NCBI GenBank assembly: GCA_022266195.1
Contig: WHVY01000001.1
Coordinates: 13,888,001-13,952,000 of the forward strand
Direction: 5' to 3'
From: Tetranychus cinnabarinus
Lineage: Eukaryota > Arthropoda > Arachnida > Trombidiformes > Tetranychidae
DNA: 64,000 bases
Shown here: positions 24,341 to 35,930 of the stretch, one piece after another
How the letters are laid out: every line of letters starts with the position of its first letter
Numbering within the stretch: position 1 is the first letter of the stretch
The notes under the pieces: generated by a model
What the model was told of the DNA's origin: nothing
Seen by the model: only the letters and a program-made list of their open reading frames with translations
The model's database searches: none
Position numbers and translations under genes: made by a program

Positions 24341-25021
24341 ATGACAGTTCCCACTAAAACAATTGTGCTTCGTCGCAATTCTAAAGGAATCAAATGCTCA
24401 GAATTTAACGATTGGCCTGATGAATCTTTTGAAGATATGGACTCAACATTAGCCGTACAACAGTTGATACAACAATCCATAAGGAGTGATCCTAGCAACA
24501 TAGATGAAATATTGAATCCACCAGAAGGGCAGGATGAAGGTACCTGGAAATATGAGCATCTTCGCCAATTTTGCATGGAGTTGAATAAATTAGCTGTTAA
24601 ATTACAGAAAGAATGTCTTCCTGAAACGTGTTTACAAATGACTGCAACGGAACAATGGATATTCTTGTGTGCAGCACACAAGACACCAAAAGAATGTCCA
24701 GCTGTAGATTATACGAGGCATACTTTGGATGGAGCTTCTTCTCTTTTAAACAATACAAAATACTTTCCATCACGGGTAACTATGAAAGAATCATCAGTTA
24801 GCAAACTTGGATCTGTGTGTCGTCGGGTATATCGTATATTTGGCCATGCATATTTTCATCACCGTACTCTATTTGATGAATTTGAAAACGCCAGTCATTT
24901 ATGCAAAAGGTTTACCATATTTGTGACTAAATACAACCTAATGTCTAAGGAACATCTTATTGTTCCAATATTAAAACCAGATTTAGAAACAACTGCAGCT
25001 CCTGAAGAAAGTGAAGCTTGA
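24341..25021 (+). CDS. MOB4: MOB4 / phocein (MOB kinase activator 4)
   Basis: Component of the STRIPAK complex (striatin, PP2A, GCK kinases) that acts in Hippo regulation, vesicle traffic and cytoskeleton control. A single exon gives 226 residues, matching the 225 of the vertebrate protein. Conserved segments are NDWPDESFEDMDSTLAVQQ, PPEGQDEGTWKYEHLRQFC, MTATEQWIFLCAAHKTPKEC and KLGSVCRRVYRIFGHAYFHH, and the end is ESEA. The MOB zinc ligands are seen as Cys pairs in ECLPETC and His in HAYFHH. An open frame extends upstream to 24245, but MTVPTKTIVLRR at 24341 matches the family N-terminus, so I start there. It is divergent from ALG3. Confidence 0.97.
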   Translation: MTVPTKTIVLRRNSKGIKCSEFNDWPDESFEDMDSTLAVQQLIQQSIRSDPSNIDEILNPPEGQDEGTWKYEHLRQFCMELNKLAVKLQKECLPETCLQMTATEQWIFLCAAHKTPKECPAVDYTRHTLDGASSLLNNTKYFPSRVTMKESSVSKLGSVCRRVYRIFGHAYFHHRTLFDEFENASHLCKRFTIFVTKYNLMSKEHLIVPILKPDLETTAAPEESEA

Positions 25022-25277
25022 TCAAATTCTGTCTGACTATTGAATCAAATTTCAGATAAATCTCAATGATCTTAATTAAATTATGATGACGCTCATAATA
25101 ATGATTCATGTTGACTTACAATCAACTTACAATTTGAATTGATAAAATAACTTATGTACAAAACAAGTTTTAATAGCTTGGTTTTATGAATTCGAAAATC
25201 TTCATTCAAAATTTTGTGTAATCATAATCATTGAAAAGCTCATGCACAATAAACACATCAAATTACATCAAAACATA

Positions 25278-26186
25278 TCAAAGTTTATTCAACCAATTAA
25301 CAATTTCTTCTATTTCACATGGTGACTCTTCTTTGGCTAGTGCAACACAATCGACAAAATCGATAGCATTTCTAAGATCATTGAAAGCGAACTCTTTATC
25401 TAGTGAGCCAACGATTCGGGTATTTTCGCTGTCCCCATCTGTAGACTCAAGAGCAGCTAGTCGAGTCTCTCGGATAGTGTTGATCTCTTTTTCGATGAGT
25501 GTACGGATAACTTTACTTGATTTGGATTTTGGTTTGTCTTGTTTATTACAAGCTACCAAAATAGGAATCTTTTGAGAGCTAACCAGATTATCAGCTAAAA
25601 TAGTGTAAAAGTAATCTGCTACATCTTTGATGTTAGAAGTTATTTGATAAGAGTCCACGACAAAAACAATGGCACGAACACCTTTTTTCAGATCATTCCA
25701 ATATTTGTCCCGAAGTCTATCAAAACCTAGAATGAAAATAGAAACAATTAGACAATTTGAAAATTGTTAACTTGAAAATTTGACAAGCTAAGCTTACCTG
25801 GAATATCTATCATAACAACAGATCTTCTCTCCAAGTTGAGATGGCACTCATTTTGTTTCATTGATGTAAATGTTGAAACTGCTTTGCCACTCACCAATTG
25901 TGAAAAAAGCACGGTCTTTCCCGAGTCTGAAAGACCCATTAGAAGCACTCGAGATCCTTTTCTAGATTTAGAAAGGAATCCTAGCAAAACTGGTGATGCA
26001 AAAAAATTTAGCTCATTAAGTTATCCCGGTAAAAATTAGTTGCTGATTGTGCATAACAGTTTCAATATACTTACCTAGTGTGAGAAATGCGATGAAAACA
26101 GTGATTCCAAGAGCAACTAATGTTGATCTATCATCGCGAATGTATGGTGGAAGCTTGTCCATTATTAAATTAATGTAAGTATCCAT
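25278..26186 (-). CDS. SRPRB: SRPRB, signal recognition particle receptor subunit beta
   Basis: ER membrane-anchored GTPase that docks SRP receptor alpha during co-translational targeting. Three exons, complement(25278-25726, 25798-25989, 26075-26186), give 250 residues. The N-terminal membrane anchor is at about residues 22-40 (STLVALGITVFIAFLTL). The P-loop is GLSDSGKT, the G3 motif DIPG lies at an exon junction, and G4 is CNKQD. The later segment TLIEKEINTIRETRLAALEST matches the SRPRB-specific region. Phases agree across all junctions. The start at 26186 gives the short luminal tail typical of the family. Confidence 0.95.
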
Positions 26187-27033
26187 GATAATTTAAAATA
26201 ATAAATCCTACTCTGGGACTCAAGATGAAAGTGTGACAACTGTTGTATTTAATTTGTTTACCATTTATAAAATACAGTTTACCAAAACAGTTACGTTGCA
26301 AGGGACCTTATACTAATTGCTTGAATTGTTATTGATAGATTTTGAGTGGAATCTGAGAATCTTGAACTCTAATTACTTCTAGTAAACTAAGTTAATTAGT
26401 TAATTCTACATAGGCATCTTTAAAATATGGTCAAGAATGTAATCAATGAATAAACCTGAAAAAAACTTGGAAAGGGAATGTCTGTACATAAAAACTTGTC
26501 TGATTATTCTTATTTACCATGAAAAGAGCAAATTAATTATTGTTATTCCTTTGATTGTTAAATAAAATGGAATAAATCAATATTGAATTGAATTAAACGT
26601 CTAGATATAGAGCGATCAATCAAATTTTGCTACATAAATTGCTGGAACAAAACAATAGCAATCTTGTTTTCTATAATGCATGTAAAATGTTTATCGTTGA
26701 TTTGATGATAAAAGTGATCATGTTACTTCTTTCCAATAATTCATATTAATCAATGAAATGAAGGTAACATCATTAATAGAAAAAATATTACTATCTGAGT
26801 CAGGATCAGTAAGAAAGAAAGGGACTTCATCATTTCCTTTGCCAACTGTGGGCAACTTGTGACAACCTGTTTTTTCATCTCACCCGCTGCATCAAGATCA
26901 AGCTCCACTGTGGCAATTGTAAAATTGACGTGTCTCAGCTTAAAAATTACCAGTTCATACCTGTGATTACTAATCTTATTTGCTTGTTTAATTTTAGCAA
27001 TTTTTTTACAATTAAATTATATTTATACTGAAT
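26187..27033. other. Intergenic SRPRB-FKBP14, includes direct repeat
   Basis: Divergent promoter region of SRPRB and the FKBP14-like gene. It holds the left copy of a 150-bp direct repeat (26320-26469). Nothing else was recognised. Confidence 0.5.
26320..26469. repeat. 150-bp direct repeat, left copy
   Basis: Starts TTGAATTGTTATTGATAG and ends at AAAAAACTTG. The same 150 bp, with about five substitutions and no indel, recurs in the same orientation at 28061-28210. The two copies bracket the FKBP14-like gene. I see no terminal inverted repeats or coding capacity. Confidence 0.85.
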
Positions 27034-27934
27034 ATGATGACCAGATTAAGTTGGTCCACTGGTTTACCAGTATATCTATTATTACTATCCACAGTTGTCC
27101 ACTGTGATTCTGAGGATGGTGAATTGAAAATTGATGTTACCCACAAGCCAGATAAATGTGAGCGTAAAACCAGGAAAGGTGATATGCTCAAAATGCATTA
27201 CAGAGGAACTCTATTGGATGGAACTGAATTTGATTCAAGGTAAATAATTTAAATTCAAACATTGTTCGGCATCTGTTAATCCTCATTGACATGCTTACTT
27301 GCTTCCTCCTGTCTACAGTTACTCTCGTAATGAACCTTTCCAATTTCAATTGGGTATAAATCAAGTTATCCAAGGTTGGGACCAAGGGTTACTTGATATG
27401 TGTGTTGGAGAAAAGCGTAAATTAACAATTCCATCACATCTTGGTTATGGTGATAATGGTGCTGGTGATAAAATCCCTCCTAAATCTACTTTAGTCTTTG
27501 AGGTTGAATGTGTCGCTATCGAAGATGGTCCACCACCGGTTAACGTTTTCAAAGAAATCGATGCCAACGATGACAACCAACTTTCTAGAGAAGAAGTAAG
27601 TTATTTGTTTCTCTAGATTATTTACATGCATCTGAGTCTATTTGCCTTCATTACAATTATTGATTTATCTGTTTTACTCTTTGCATTTCTATCTTATATA
27701 TATTTACTCAATGATTCAATAACAACTTACCCAATTTTCGCTTGCATTTTTCTCATTTTACAACAGATTAGTGAATACCTTACCAAGCAATTACCAAATG
27801 TTCCAGACTCAACATTGAAAGATCTTCCTGACCATGACAATTTGATTGAGGAGATTTTCCAAAATGAAGATAAAGATAGGAATGGGTTCATTTCTCATAA
27901 AGAATTTACTGGACCAAAACATGATGAGCTTTAA
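27034..27934 (+). CDS. FKBP14-like ER peptidyl-prolyl isomerase with EF-hands
   Basis: ER-luminal FK506-binding prolyl isomerase, probably a chaperone for collagen-type or secreted proteins. Three exons (27034-27239, 27319-27595, 27767-27934) give 216 residues, near the 211 of FKBP14. The signal peptide is at about residues 10-24. The FKBP domain covers about residues 35-135, with GTLLDGTEFDSR, QVIQGWDQGLLDMCVGEKR and IPSHLGYGDNGAG. Two EF-hands follow, one beginning DANDDNQLSREE and one with NEDKDRNGFISHKEF. The chain ends HDEL, the ER retrieval signal. An alternative ATG at 27037 is immediately adjacent. Direct repeats flank the gene on both sides. Confidence 0.94.
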
Positions 27935-28060
27935 TATTGTTTGGTATATAAAGCTCAGTCAATAATCTACATCGCCCTGTTTTCCATGAAAAAAGGTTTT
28001 CAATAAAGTCCAACCGTTTACTCTCAATGAATGAATATCTTCGATCTATTTCCCCTTGCC

Positions 28061-28210
28061 CTTGAATTGTTATTGACAGCTTTTGAGCGGAATCTGAGAA
28101 TCTTGAACTCTAATTACTTCTAGTTAACTAAGTTAATTAGTTAATTCTACATAGGCATCTTTAAAATATGGTCAAGAATGTAATCAATGAATAAACCTGA
28201 AAAAAACTTG
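28061..28210. repeat. 150-bp direct repeat, right copy
   Basis: Partner of 26320-26469. It lies just 3' of the FKBP14-like gene and close to the 3' end of convergent COPB2. Confidence 0.85.
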
Positions 28211-28360
28211 CAGAAATAAATAATACAGAGTGATTTAAAAGTATCATGTGATAACATGTTATTCCAGGTATAATTATGGATAACAAATTTAGAAATGGAT
28301 TGAAATTATAAGATACTGACAAAAATGTTAATTAATTGAAAAGGTTTATTTAAAGAGATA

Positions 28361-31259
28361 TTAATCTTCAGGTGGAGTATAAACGGCTTCTTCATCGTCA
28401 TCCTCATCAAAATCTCCTATTTCCTTTTTCTCTCCCTCTTCAGATTTTAATAGTTGGTCTTGATTTGTTTCATGGAATACAAATGGTTTCTTAACAAATA
28501 ATCCAGATTCTAGTGCTTCTCGAGTTTCTTCGATTGGGTCTCGATCTTCATTAGTTTGAATTGTTGGATAATCTGTTGCCTTTGGTCGGCCTGCTTTACT
28601 TTGTTCATTTAAATACTGTTCAGCCAACAAGGTGTCTTGGAAATTGGGAAACAGATTTTCATATTCGGTGGGATCAGCCAAGGCTTGAGCGAATTTTTCA
28701 TTTTTCGATATTACATTTTCTTTCCATAATTTAACTACTCTAGGTACATGAGATGGAAGGTAGGTTCGTGCGAAGAATGCAGCCTCGGGAAGCCGGTTAG
28801 TGTCGATTAAAAGATTCAAAGCTTTTTCTTTATCACCCAAAATAAAATATGAAAGGAACGCAACGTTGTAGATTCCCGAAGCTTTAGCTTTCTCTCCTAG
28901 CTTATTGACCATACTAGAGTTTCCTGAGCTGGTGGCCAACAACATCAGTCCAGGATAATCATTGGCATTGTGTAAACACTCTTGAGCCAGATCAAATTTA
29001 CATATAGACATTGCAAGTTCTGCTAATTGTTTCCATTTTTGCTCGCTTTGAGCCTCAACAGCTAGTTTAAGAGCAGTTTCAGTATCTTTTAACTGAAGAG
29101 CTAAATCAAATTTATGCTCAGGGTCTGTTGATACTTCTAATGCCTGACTCAAAAATCCTTGTTTTTCTAGGAAATGGGCTACTCGAGTTCGCTGCTCTTT
29201 GGGAATAGATGGTAAAATTTGCACAGCGGCTGTAAAATCTTCTCGCATTACTGCTGTTTGATATTCCAAAACTGATAAAAGAAGAGAGTATGAAACAACA
29301 TTCAATTCTTTGTCACCAAGATAAAGACGATTTTCCTTCGGCATGTATCCTAAAAGATACATTGTTCTGAAATAAAATAAAAGTGATTTCAATTAGATTG
29401 ACGAACCAAAAGAGAAATAAAAATTTTAATGATTAATCTGTCTTACCTATCTAAATGTGCAATAGTGACTATTTGACCACCAACGAAATAATTGAGTCTA
29501 TTGACCGAGCTAGTGTAAATGAAACAATCTCCAACCCATAAACCTGATCTGACAGACTCTTGGACATCGGTTACTACTTCGAATGCATCAATAATTCCAT
29601 CTTCTGTAATCAATTCATCTCGATTTTCTTTTGCTTTGGCAACGTTATCAGGAAGATATCTTAAGATATAGAAAGAATCTTCGGTGGCGATAGCTACTAA
29701 ATCTCCATTGTCTGACCAATAAACATTTTTAGGTTGAATTTCAATTCTTCGAATAATCTCTAATGTGTCCCATTCATGGAAAGTGAGTCCAGCGACAGAT
29801 TTAACTCCTAGAAGAAATCCTCCGAAAATGCCATCTGCTCCTGCTTCTGGTTTGAATGACGTTTTTTCTTTGAAATTTTTAAATAGTTTGACTGAAGTTG
29901 TGTTTTCTCTGACAGCATATTCACTTGAATCTAGGGCCCAAACAAATTCTTGAGCTGAACCGAAACTTTTGTTTCGTAAAGTTAAGGCAGTATAAATAAT
30001 GTATTCTCCGTCACCACAAACTACTACGAAGCGACCGTTTGAATTATGAGAAATGGTTTGTGGATAAATTTCACAACTTCCCATATCTTTAACATTCAAT
30101 GGTAAAATATAGCCATCTTTCAATTCTTCCGGATCGACAAGAGCTTTTAAATTAGCTTGCTGCAATTCTGAATGTTTAGCCCATACAATTTTACCAGAGC
30201 TGTCCATAGACATAGCAGGTTCCTCCCTTCCTAGTTTAATTATAATACTTCCCTCATCAAAACCAATGGCAACACTGTTAGATCCTTTTAAACAGCAAAT
30301 GGTCCATACCCGTTCAAGACCATAATTAAGGGTACTTTCACGACGATAAGTATTCAAATGCCAAACTCTAACTGTACCATCTTCCGATCCAGTCATGATG
30401 ATAGGTAACTCTGGGTGATAGCAAACGGCAGTTACATTTTGTGCATGCCCTTCCAATGTTTGAACACAAGTTTTTGTTTGGTAATCCCAGATTTTGACGG
30501 TCCTAAGAAATAAGAATAACAATCATTAATGTCTGGTTGAAACCTAAGGTAATGAACACTCTTTACCTATCATCTGCACCAGATATTAGATAAGGTTTAT
30601 CACCACTATAACAATAATCAACACAATTTACTCCTTTCTCATGACCCTCTAGAGTGAAATTCGGTGTGTTTGACCCCATCTGCCATACTTTAACTGTCCT
30701 GTCAAGTGAAGCACTAGCAAACGTATTGTTATCTTTAGGGTTTATGACAATTTGCATGACATAGTGAGTATGTCCCTCGTAAACTTGAGTGCAGGCCCAA
30801 TTCTTGTCCCAATTCCAAAGTTTGATAAGCATGTCATCACTTGAGGTAAAAACATAAGGCTGTGTGGAATGTACTACAATACATCTAATATAGTCAGAAT
30901 GGGCTTCAAACTGATGAATCCTTTCCAAAGTGTTATAATTGAATACCCGTATTTGCATATCATCTGACCCTGTGATAATCCAATTTTTACGAGCAACAAA
31001 TTTTGCACACCGAACAGGAACCTCACAAACTTCAAAGGATTTGACCAATTGCTGATTTTCATGATTCCAGACATGAACCAAACCATTATAAAGTGATGAG
31101 AGCATCCACGGCTCTACCGGGTGCAAATCAACACATTTGACTCGATCACTACGAGACAGCAATTTTCTCCGTACATCCAATTTGAGAGGCTTAAAGACAA
31201 ATAAAAGAAACAAATGTCAGTCCATGTAGTCTACTAACCTAAACAATACAACTTACCAT
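28361..31259 (-). CDS. COPB2: COPB2, coatomer subunit beta'
   Basis: COPI coat subunit for Golgi-to-ER retrograde transport. Exons on the complement are 31257-31259 (ATG only), 30567-31189, 29447-30502 and 28361-29366, giving 895 residues. The N-terminus PLKLDVRRKLLSRSDRVK and the WD40 repeats (for example DPDM-type blades with GSDDMQIRVFNYNTLERIHQ) are followed by the coatomer WD-associated region (EIYPQTISHNSNGRFVVVCG) and the alpha-helical solenoid (EKQGFLSQALEVSTDPEHKF). The C-terminus is acidic (FDEDDDEEAVYTPPED). The start codon stands alone in exon 1 and is followed directly by GTAAGT, as in ALG3. All phases agree. Confidence 0.97.
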
Positions 31260-31431
31260 TTTGATATTAATAGCAGCTAACAACAAATTAAGAAAATCAA
31301 ATATAAATAAATTACTTAATCAAACCAACGCTGACGTGTTCCTTCCTATTTGTTGTTTTCCCTGTCACAGCTGCTCAAGTTAACAGCTCAACTAGCTATT
31401 CTCACATCAATAAGCCGCATTATTTTCACGA
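31260..31431 (-). promoter_or_regulatory. COPB2 5' UTR/promoter, similar to ALG3
   Basis: Aligns with 23947-24112 upstream of ALG3 in the same orientation relative to the start codon, with block-wise identity including AGCTGCTCAAG and CACATCAATAAGCCG. It probably is the COPB2 core promoter. Confidence 0.7.
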
Positions 31432-31844
31432 CTACACAGACTCAGTATCTGAAATTCAAGTTATAAACCACTTCCTTTACATATAGTTGAATATGAACTT
31501 ATTGTGGATTCAGTCGATTAAATATTCTGAATTAATATTTTGGATTTCATTCTGCAGATAAAATCTGCTTTTAAGATTGGATATAACCCATTCGTCAATC
31601 GAACCGAGAAGATAAGCTGATTAGACATTAGCTGATCTTGTGTTATTTTTTATCGACTTTTTGTCGAAAAGTTTGACCTTAATCATCTTATTTTGTTACA
31701 TTAATAGATTTATGGTTTTCTTGGAAAAGTGTTTGACACTTTCGTGATACCTAAAATAAGCTGAGTTTTCAATCATAACAGATAAAAAGGGAACATTTTC
31801 CAGATTCTTGTTTTATTTTTTGACAAAAAATGTATAATAATTTC

Positions 31845-34800
31845 TTATTTTTCAATTAATCTAGAGTGATTAGTCCATTTAAATTTTGCATAAACAATAG
31901 GCAAAATAAAACCGATGACGAAACCAATGCAAACAAATACCGCAATCAAACTAATGACAGTTTTCCTACTAAAACCTACATGGCGATCATCTTTAGAATT
32001 TTGACTCTTTTCAACGCTTAATGTTGGGTAACCATAGTTGTGACAAATTTTAGAGTCGATTGTTTTTGTCGATGAATCCTCTATCTTATACTTGGACATC
32101 TCGCATGAACTCGTGGTTTTAGTTGATGGACAAAAGTTGAAAGATTGACAAACTTCATCTGCGTTATCCCAATCATGGCATAGAGCAGCACATTGGTCTG
32201 AAGTTAACCCGAGCTCAGTATGGAAAACATCAGAGACTATCCTTTTGCCATTGTCAGTAAACTTGTGAAGTACTTTGGCTGAAAAGACAATAGATTAATA
32301 TTAATGGACTTGGGTTAAGATTGTTTTATGGATATATGATTACGATTATGATTACTTACGAATATAAATGTCACAATCTTGACTGAATTCAGTCGAGGAA
32401 TCTGTATAATATTCCCCAAAAGTGCAAAATACGTCGCAATACTGGAATGATAAACAATCGTCCGTTTCATAGCATAAATTAGCACAATCTTCAGGTGAAC
32501 CTGACCTGGAAACTGAATCTGGATTTTTGTACTTTCTATTCGAAACCTTAACATAATCAAGCATTGAGTTTCTGTACAAAACTTTACAAGACGAATTTCT
32601 CATCAAATCATCATCTGTTAAGGCCCTCCTCGATATATTTGATATGATGCATACGGGTTGATCAACGTCAGGGCATATGGATATTGATCTACAGTCAAAC
32701 TTCTCTGTCTGCGAACACGCATGAAAACACTCGCCAACATTTTTAACTCCATCAATCTTGAGGATATTTTCATCATTTGGTATCAGTCTAGTGTGATCGT
32801 CATAAAGGTAATGTGAATCAAAATGGCGCTTAGTCTTTGAAGCGACATTCTCCATGAGATCACACGAGTACAATGCTGTCTTCAACGAGTCGGTTAAGCT
32901 ATAGATCAATTTTTTCCATTCAATGCTTCCGTCAATTTTATCAAGAGGCAATTCTTGACTGTAGCGGTGTAAATTTTTCAAAGAAATTTGATATACATCG
33001 CAATTAGCTCCAAAAAAGCTTTCAGTCAAGTCTTTTTGCTCATTAAATGCGAAACAACTGTGACGTTCATTATTACAATAAATAATTATCCTGTTTTGAG
33101 AAGAAAAGTTCATTAGATCATCAATTTTTCAAACAAAATGTTTAACTTCGAAAGATTCAAACAATCGTTTGAACTCATATTAACCAAACGATTGAAAAAT
33201 TTAAAGTAAAACCTACTGATAATCTGCTGGTGACTTTGCAACATTAACAAGGCAATCTATGCCACTGTAGGCTACAAATGACGACGATCCAGTGAGGAGT
33301 CTCTCAGAGTTCAGGAATTTCGTTTCGAAGCTAAATGCATCTAATGAAACAATATAAATAACTATTGATTTTCTTATCTGATAAAAAGATCTGGTTACCT
33401 TTAATTTCTGGAGCTTCAAGAAATGTTATGTATGCAGTCGCTCCATTTGAGCCAGGAATAACTTCAATATTGGATATTCTTGAAGACGATATTTGACCAG
33501 TTCGGGTTATCATTGATTTTATAGCATATCGATGTTCATATATTCGGGATTTGAAATGGTCACAGTCATCTTGAATGATATTGTTAAGAAGAGTTATTAG
33601 TAGAATTAGATTTGGACTTAATACTTACCCTGACATCTGAAATGTAATTTAATAGTTTGATGCTGTGATTTAAATGGATAACATTTATCAACATTGAACT
33701 TTAAATCATAATCTTCACTTTGAATTGAACGACTCTGAAAGGGATCATCATTGTATTATCATGAGGGCTAAGCATATAATCAATGCTCTTCTACTCACAT
33801 TTTGAACGATTCCTACAAACTTATAATTCAACTTGAAACCAAGATGAGCTTTTATATTAATTTTACCCTGATTTTAATAAACTACCATTCCAGGAACGAA
33901 TAAATCAAGTGGTTTTATTGAGCAATAAGACGAAGAATCGTCATCATACTTGATTCCCAGAGTGAAATCATAAATTTCTTCAGTTTTTTTGCCTTCGTTT
34001 GTGGTTTCAATATACATTTGTTGTGTTATTTGGTCAATATAAACCTGAAAAGAGAAAGAAGATTCAAGTTTGAGTTTTGTTCTGCTGGAATTGAAATGTA
34101 CAAACCTCTTCTCTTTTCGCCGCCTGTTTAGACTTTGACTTGGGTTTTTTCACGGTTGTATCTACAATGTAATGTAATCGTGAAAATGCTTGGCTAAATA
34201 GCTGTGGTTCACTTCTAGCTTGGCTAAAATAAAATGGACATCCGATTCCAGGCTCCGGCTGTGAGAAAATGGAGCAAAAAAAAACAAAACAGTTTTGACT
34301 GATTATTCAATTGATGTAATTCAACAATCAATTTACTTTAACAAATCCTTTTAATTTTTCATCAGAACTTTCCATTTGAATATAAGTGTCCAATGTTAGT
34401 GTTGTCCATTTTGAATAGTCTGGTTCAAATGGATCAATACCAGTGAATATTGTGACTCTTGGCGCAATATTATCCTGAAACCATCCAGCTGGATCCCCAA
34501 ACGGTGCAAAAAATTATGTTTTAAACATAACAGATAAATTAGTAAAATGAGATTCTCATCTTTTTATAACGTCATCAAATTGCAAGTTGAGTTTAATTAT
34601 AATTGCAAAGTTGCTGCCCTTTGAATAGCAATAATCTTCAGATAGAGCAAAGTCTAGTAAATAGCTCAACTTGTTAGCACAACAAATCATTCGAGATAAT
34701 GAAAGATCAAAGTTTTTCGATGAGGCGTATTTTCTGCATCCTTTTTTCCTCTGTCAATATTTTCATATCATTGATGTATGCGCTTTTAAGGGTTTAGAAG

Positions 34801-35930
34801 TACTGTTCCAATTAAACAAAACTTGTAATATAATACATAATAATTTCGAATAATGAATTAAATCAAACTGGGTTAACTTTCATTCATCTTGATGGAGCCG
34901 ATTTCTCGTTCTTCTTCTGAGATGCAAAAAATAAATGTAACTCACCTTTCATGTAATAATTAGTTATATGCAAACGGGCTCCTCCAATCGTGGTACTTTT
35001 ACTGTGCATTGTTACTCCTCTCTTCACGGCATCAGGCTCTTCTTGCTGAATGGACAAAACGATTATCAGTTTGAGCGAGTCAACATGGACTTTTAATATT
35101 CTTTTGCAGAGGTTATGCTCTTTTTGTTTTTAATATCTTTAAACTTTCTTGAGTTGTAATCACTTGAAATGAGCTCAATTTGAATGAAACCGAAACAAAA
35201 TTTTTAGGAAATAATAGGTTAATCCTTCAAACTTCAGCAAAATAATACTGTTGCTTCAATAATTATGACAATTTGAGTAACGCATTCAAATGATGTATCC
35301 AATTTTTAACGCAATATACTTACCCATGAAAGTTGAGCCAATCTATGTGTAACTGAAGGTCCGACCAGAAGAATGTGGTTCAACAATGGATTCGTTATCC
35401 CAGGTAACTTTGATTCCCATTTCGTGTTATAAGTGAACAGATCACATTGGTTATCTATTTAGCAATGAGCCACAATAAAATAGTTCTCACATCATTTAAT
35501 GCATGATAAAGTTTACATTCAAAGTTCCTTACCGTGAATAACAAGACGTTGATTTGGATTGATCGTTGAGTAAATAACATCCCATTTGAGCGAACCAGAT
35601 GAAATCGAAATCTTACCTTCGATGTATTCATCAGAATAGATAACCTCGTTTAAGGTGTATTTCGTGTTGGTTTCCTTTTAAAGAAGTAATTTTGTTCAGA
35701 AAACAATCGCAAAGAAACAAACTCAATAATATGCTTACAGAATCAATTAAAGATGAATTGATGATCCAAGATCCACTTTCAACCTTTAGACTGATATCAT
35801 TCAAAGATTCTGTAAAATGTTATTTTTGGTTATAAAAGAGTAACAATTTGTTTTAAGTTGTTCATCACTTACCTGATGATATCAAGTCAAAATATTGACT
35901 CAAAAGTAAGGTTAATATTAAACGCATCAT
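31845..35930 (-). pseudogene. PAN/apple-domain membrane protein, broken proximal copy
   Basis: Paralog of 38942-43629, with the same exon order from the signal-peptide exon (35873-35930) to the transmembrane exon (stop at 31845). Two lesions are visible against the distal copy. A TAA at 33874-33876 replaces a Ser codon in the exon encoding VYIDQITQQMYIETTN. A deletion of about 357 bp (junction near 33730) removes most of exon 9, all of exon 10 and the first part of exon 11. The deletion joins exons 9 and 11 in frame, giving SRSIQSED. The acceptor of exon 6 is also altered, and a nearby CCAG could replace it in frame. The downstream 253-residue open stretch is intact. Either a secreted truncated protein is made or the gene is dead; the stop could also be polymorphic or an assembly error. 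Confidence 0.75.
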
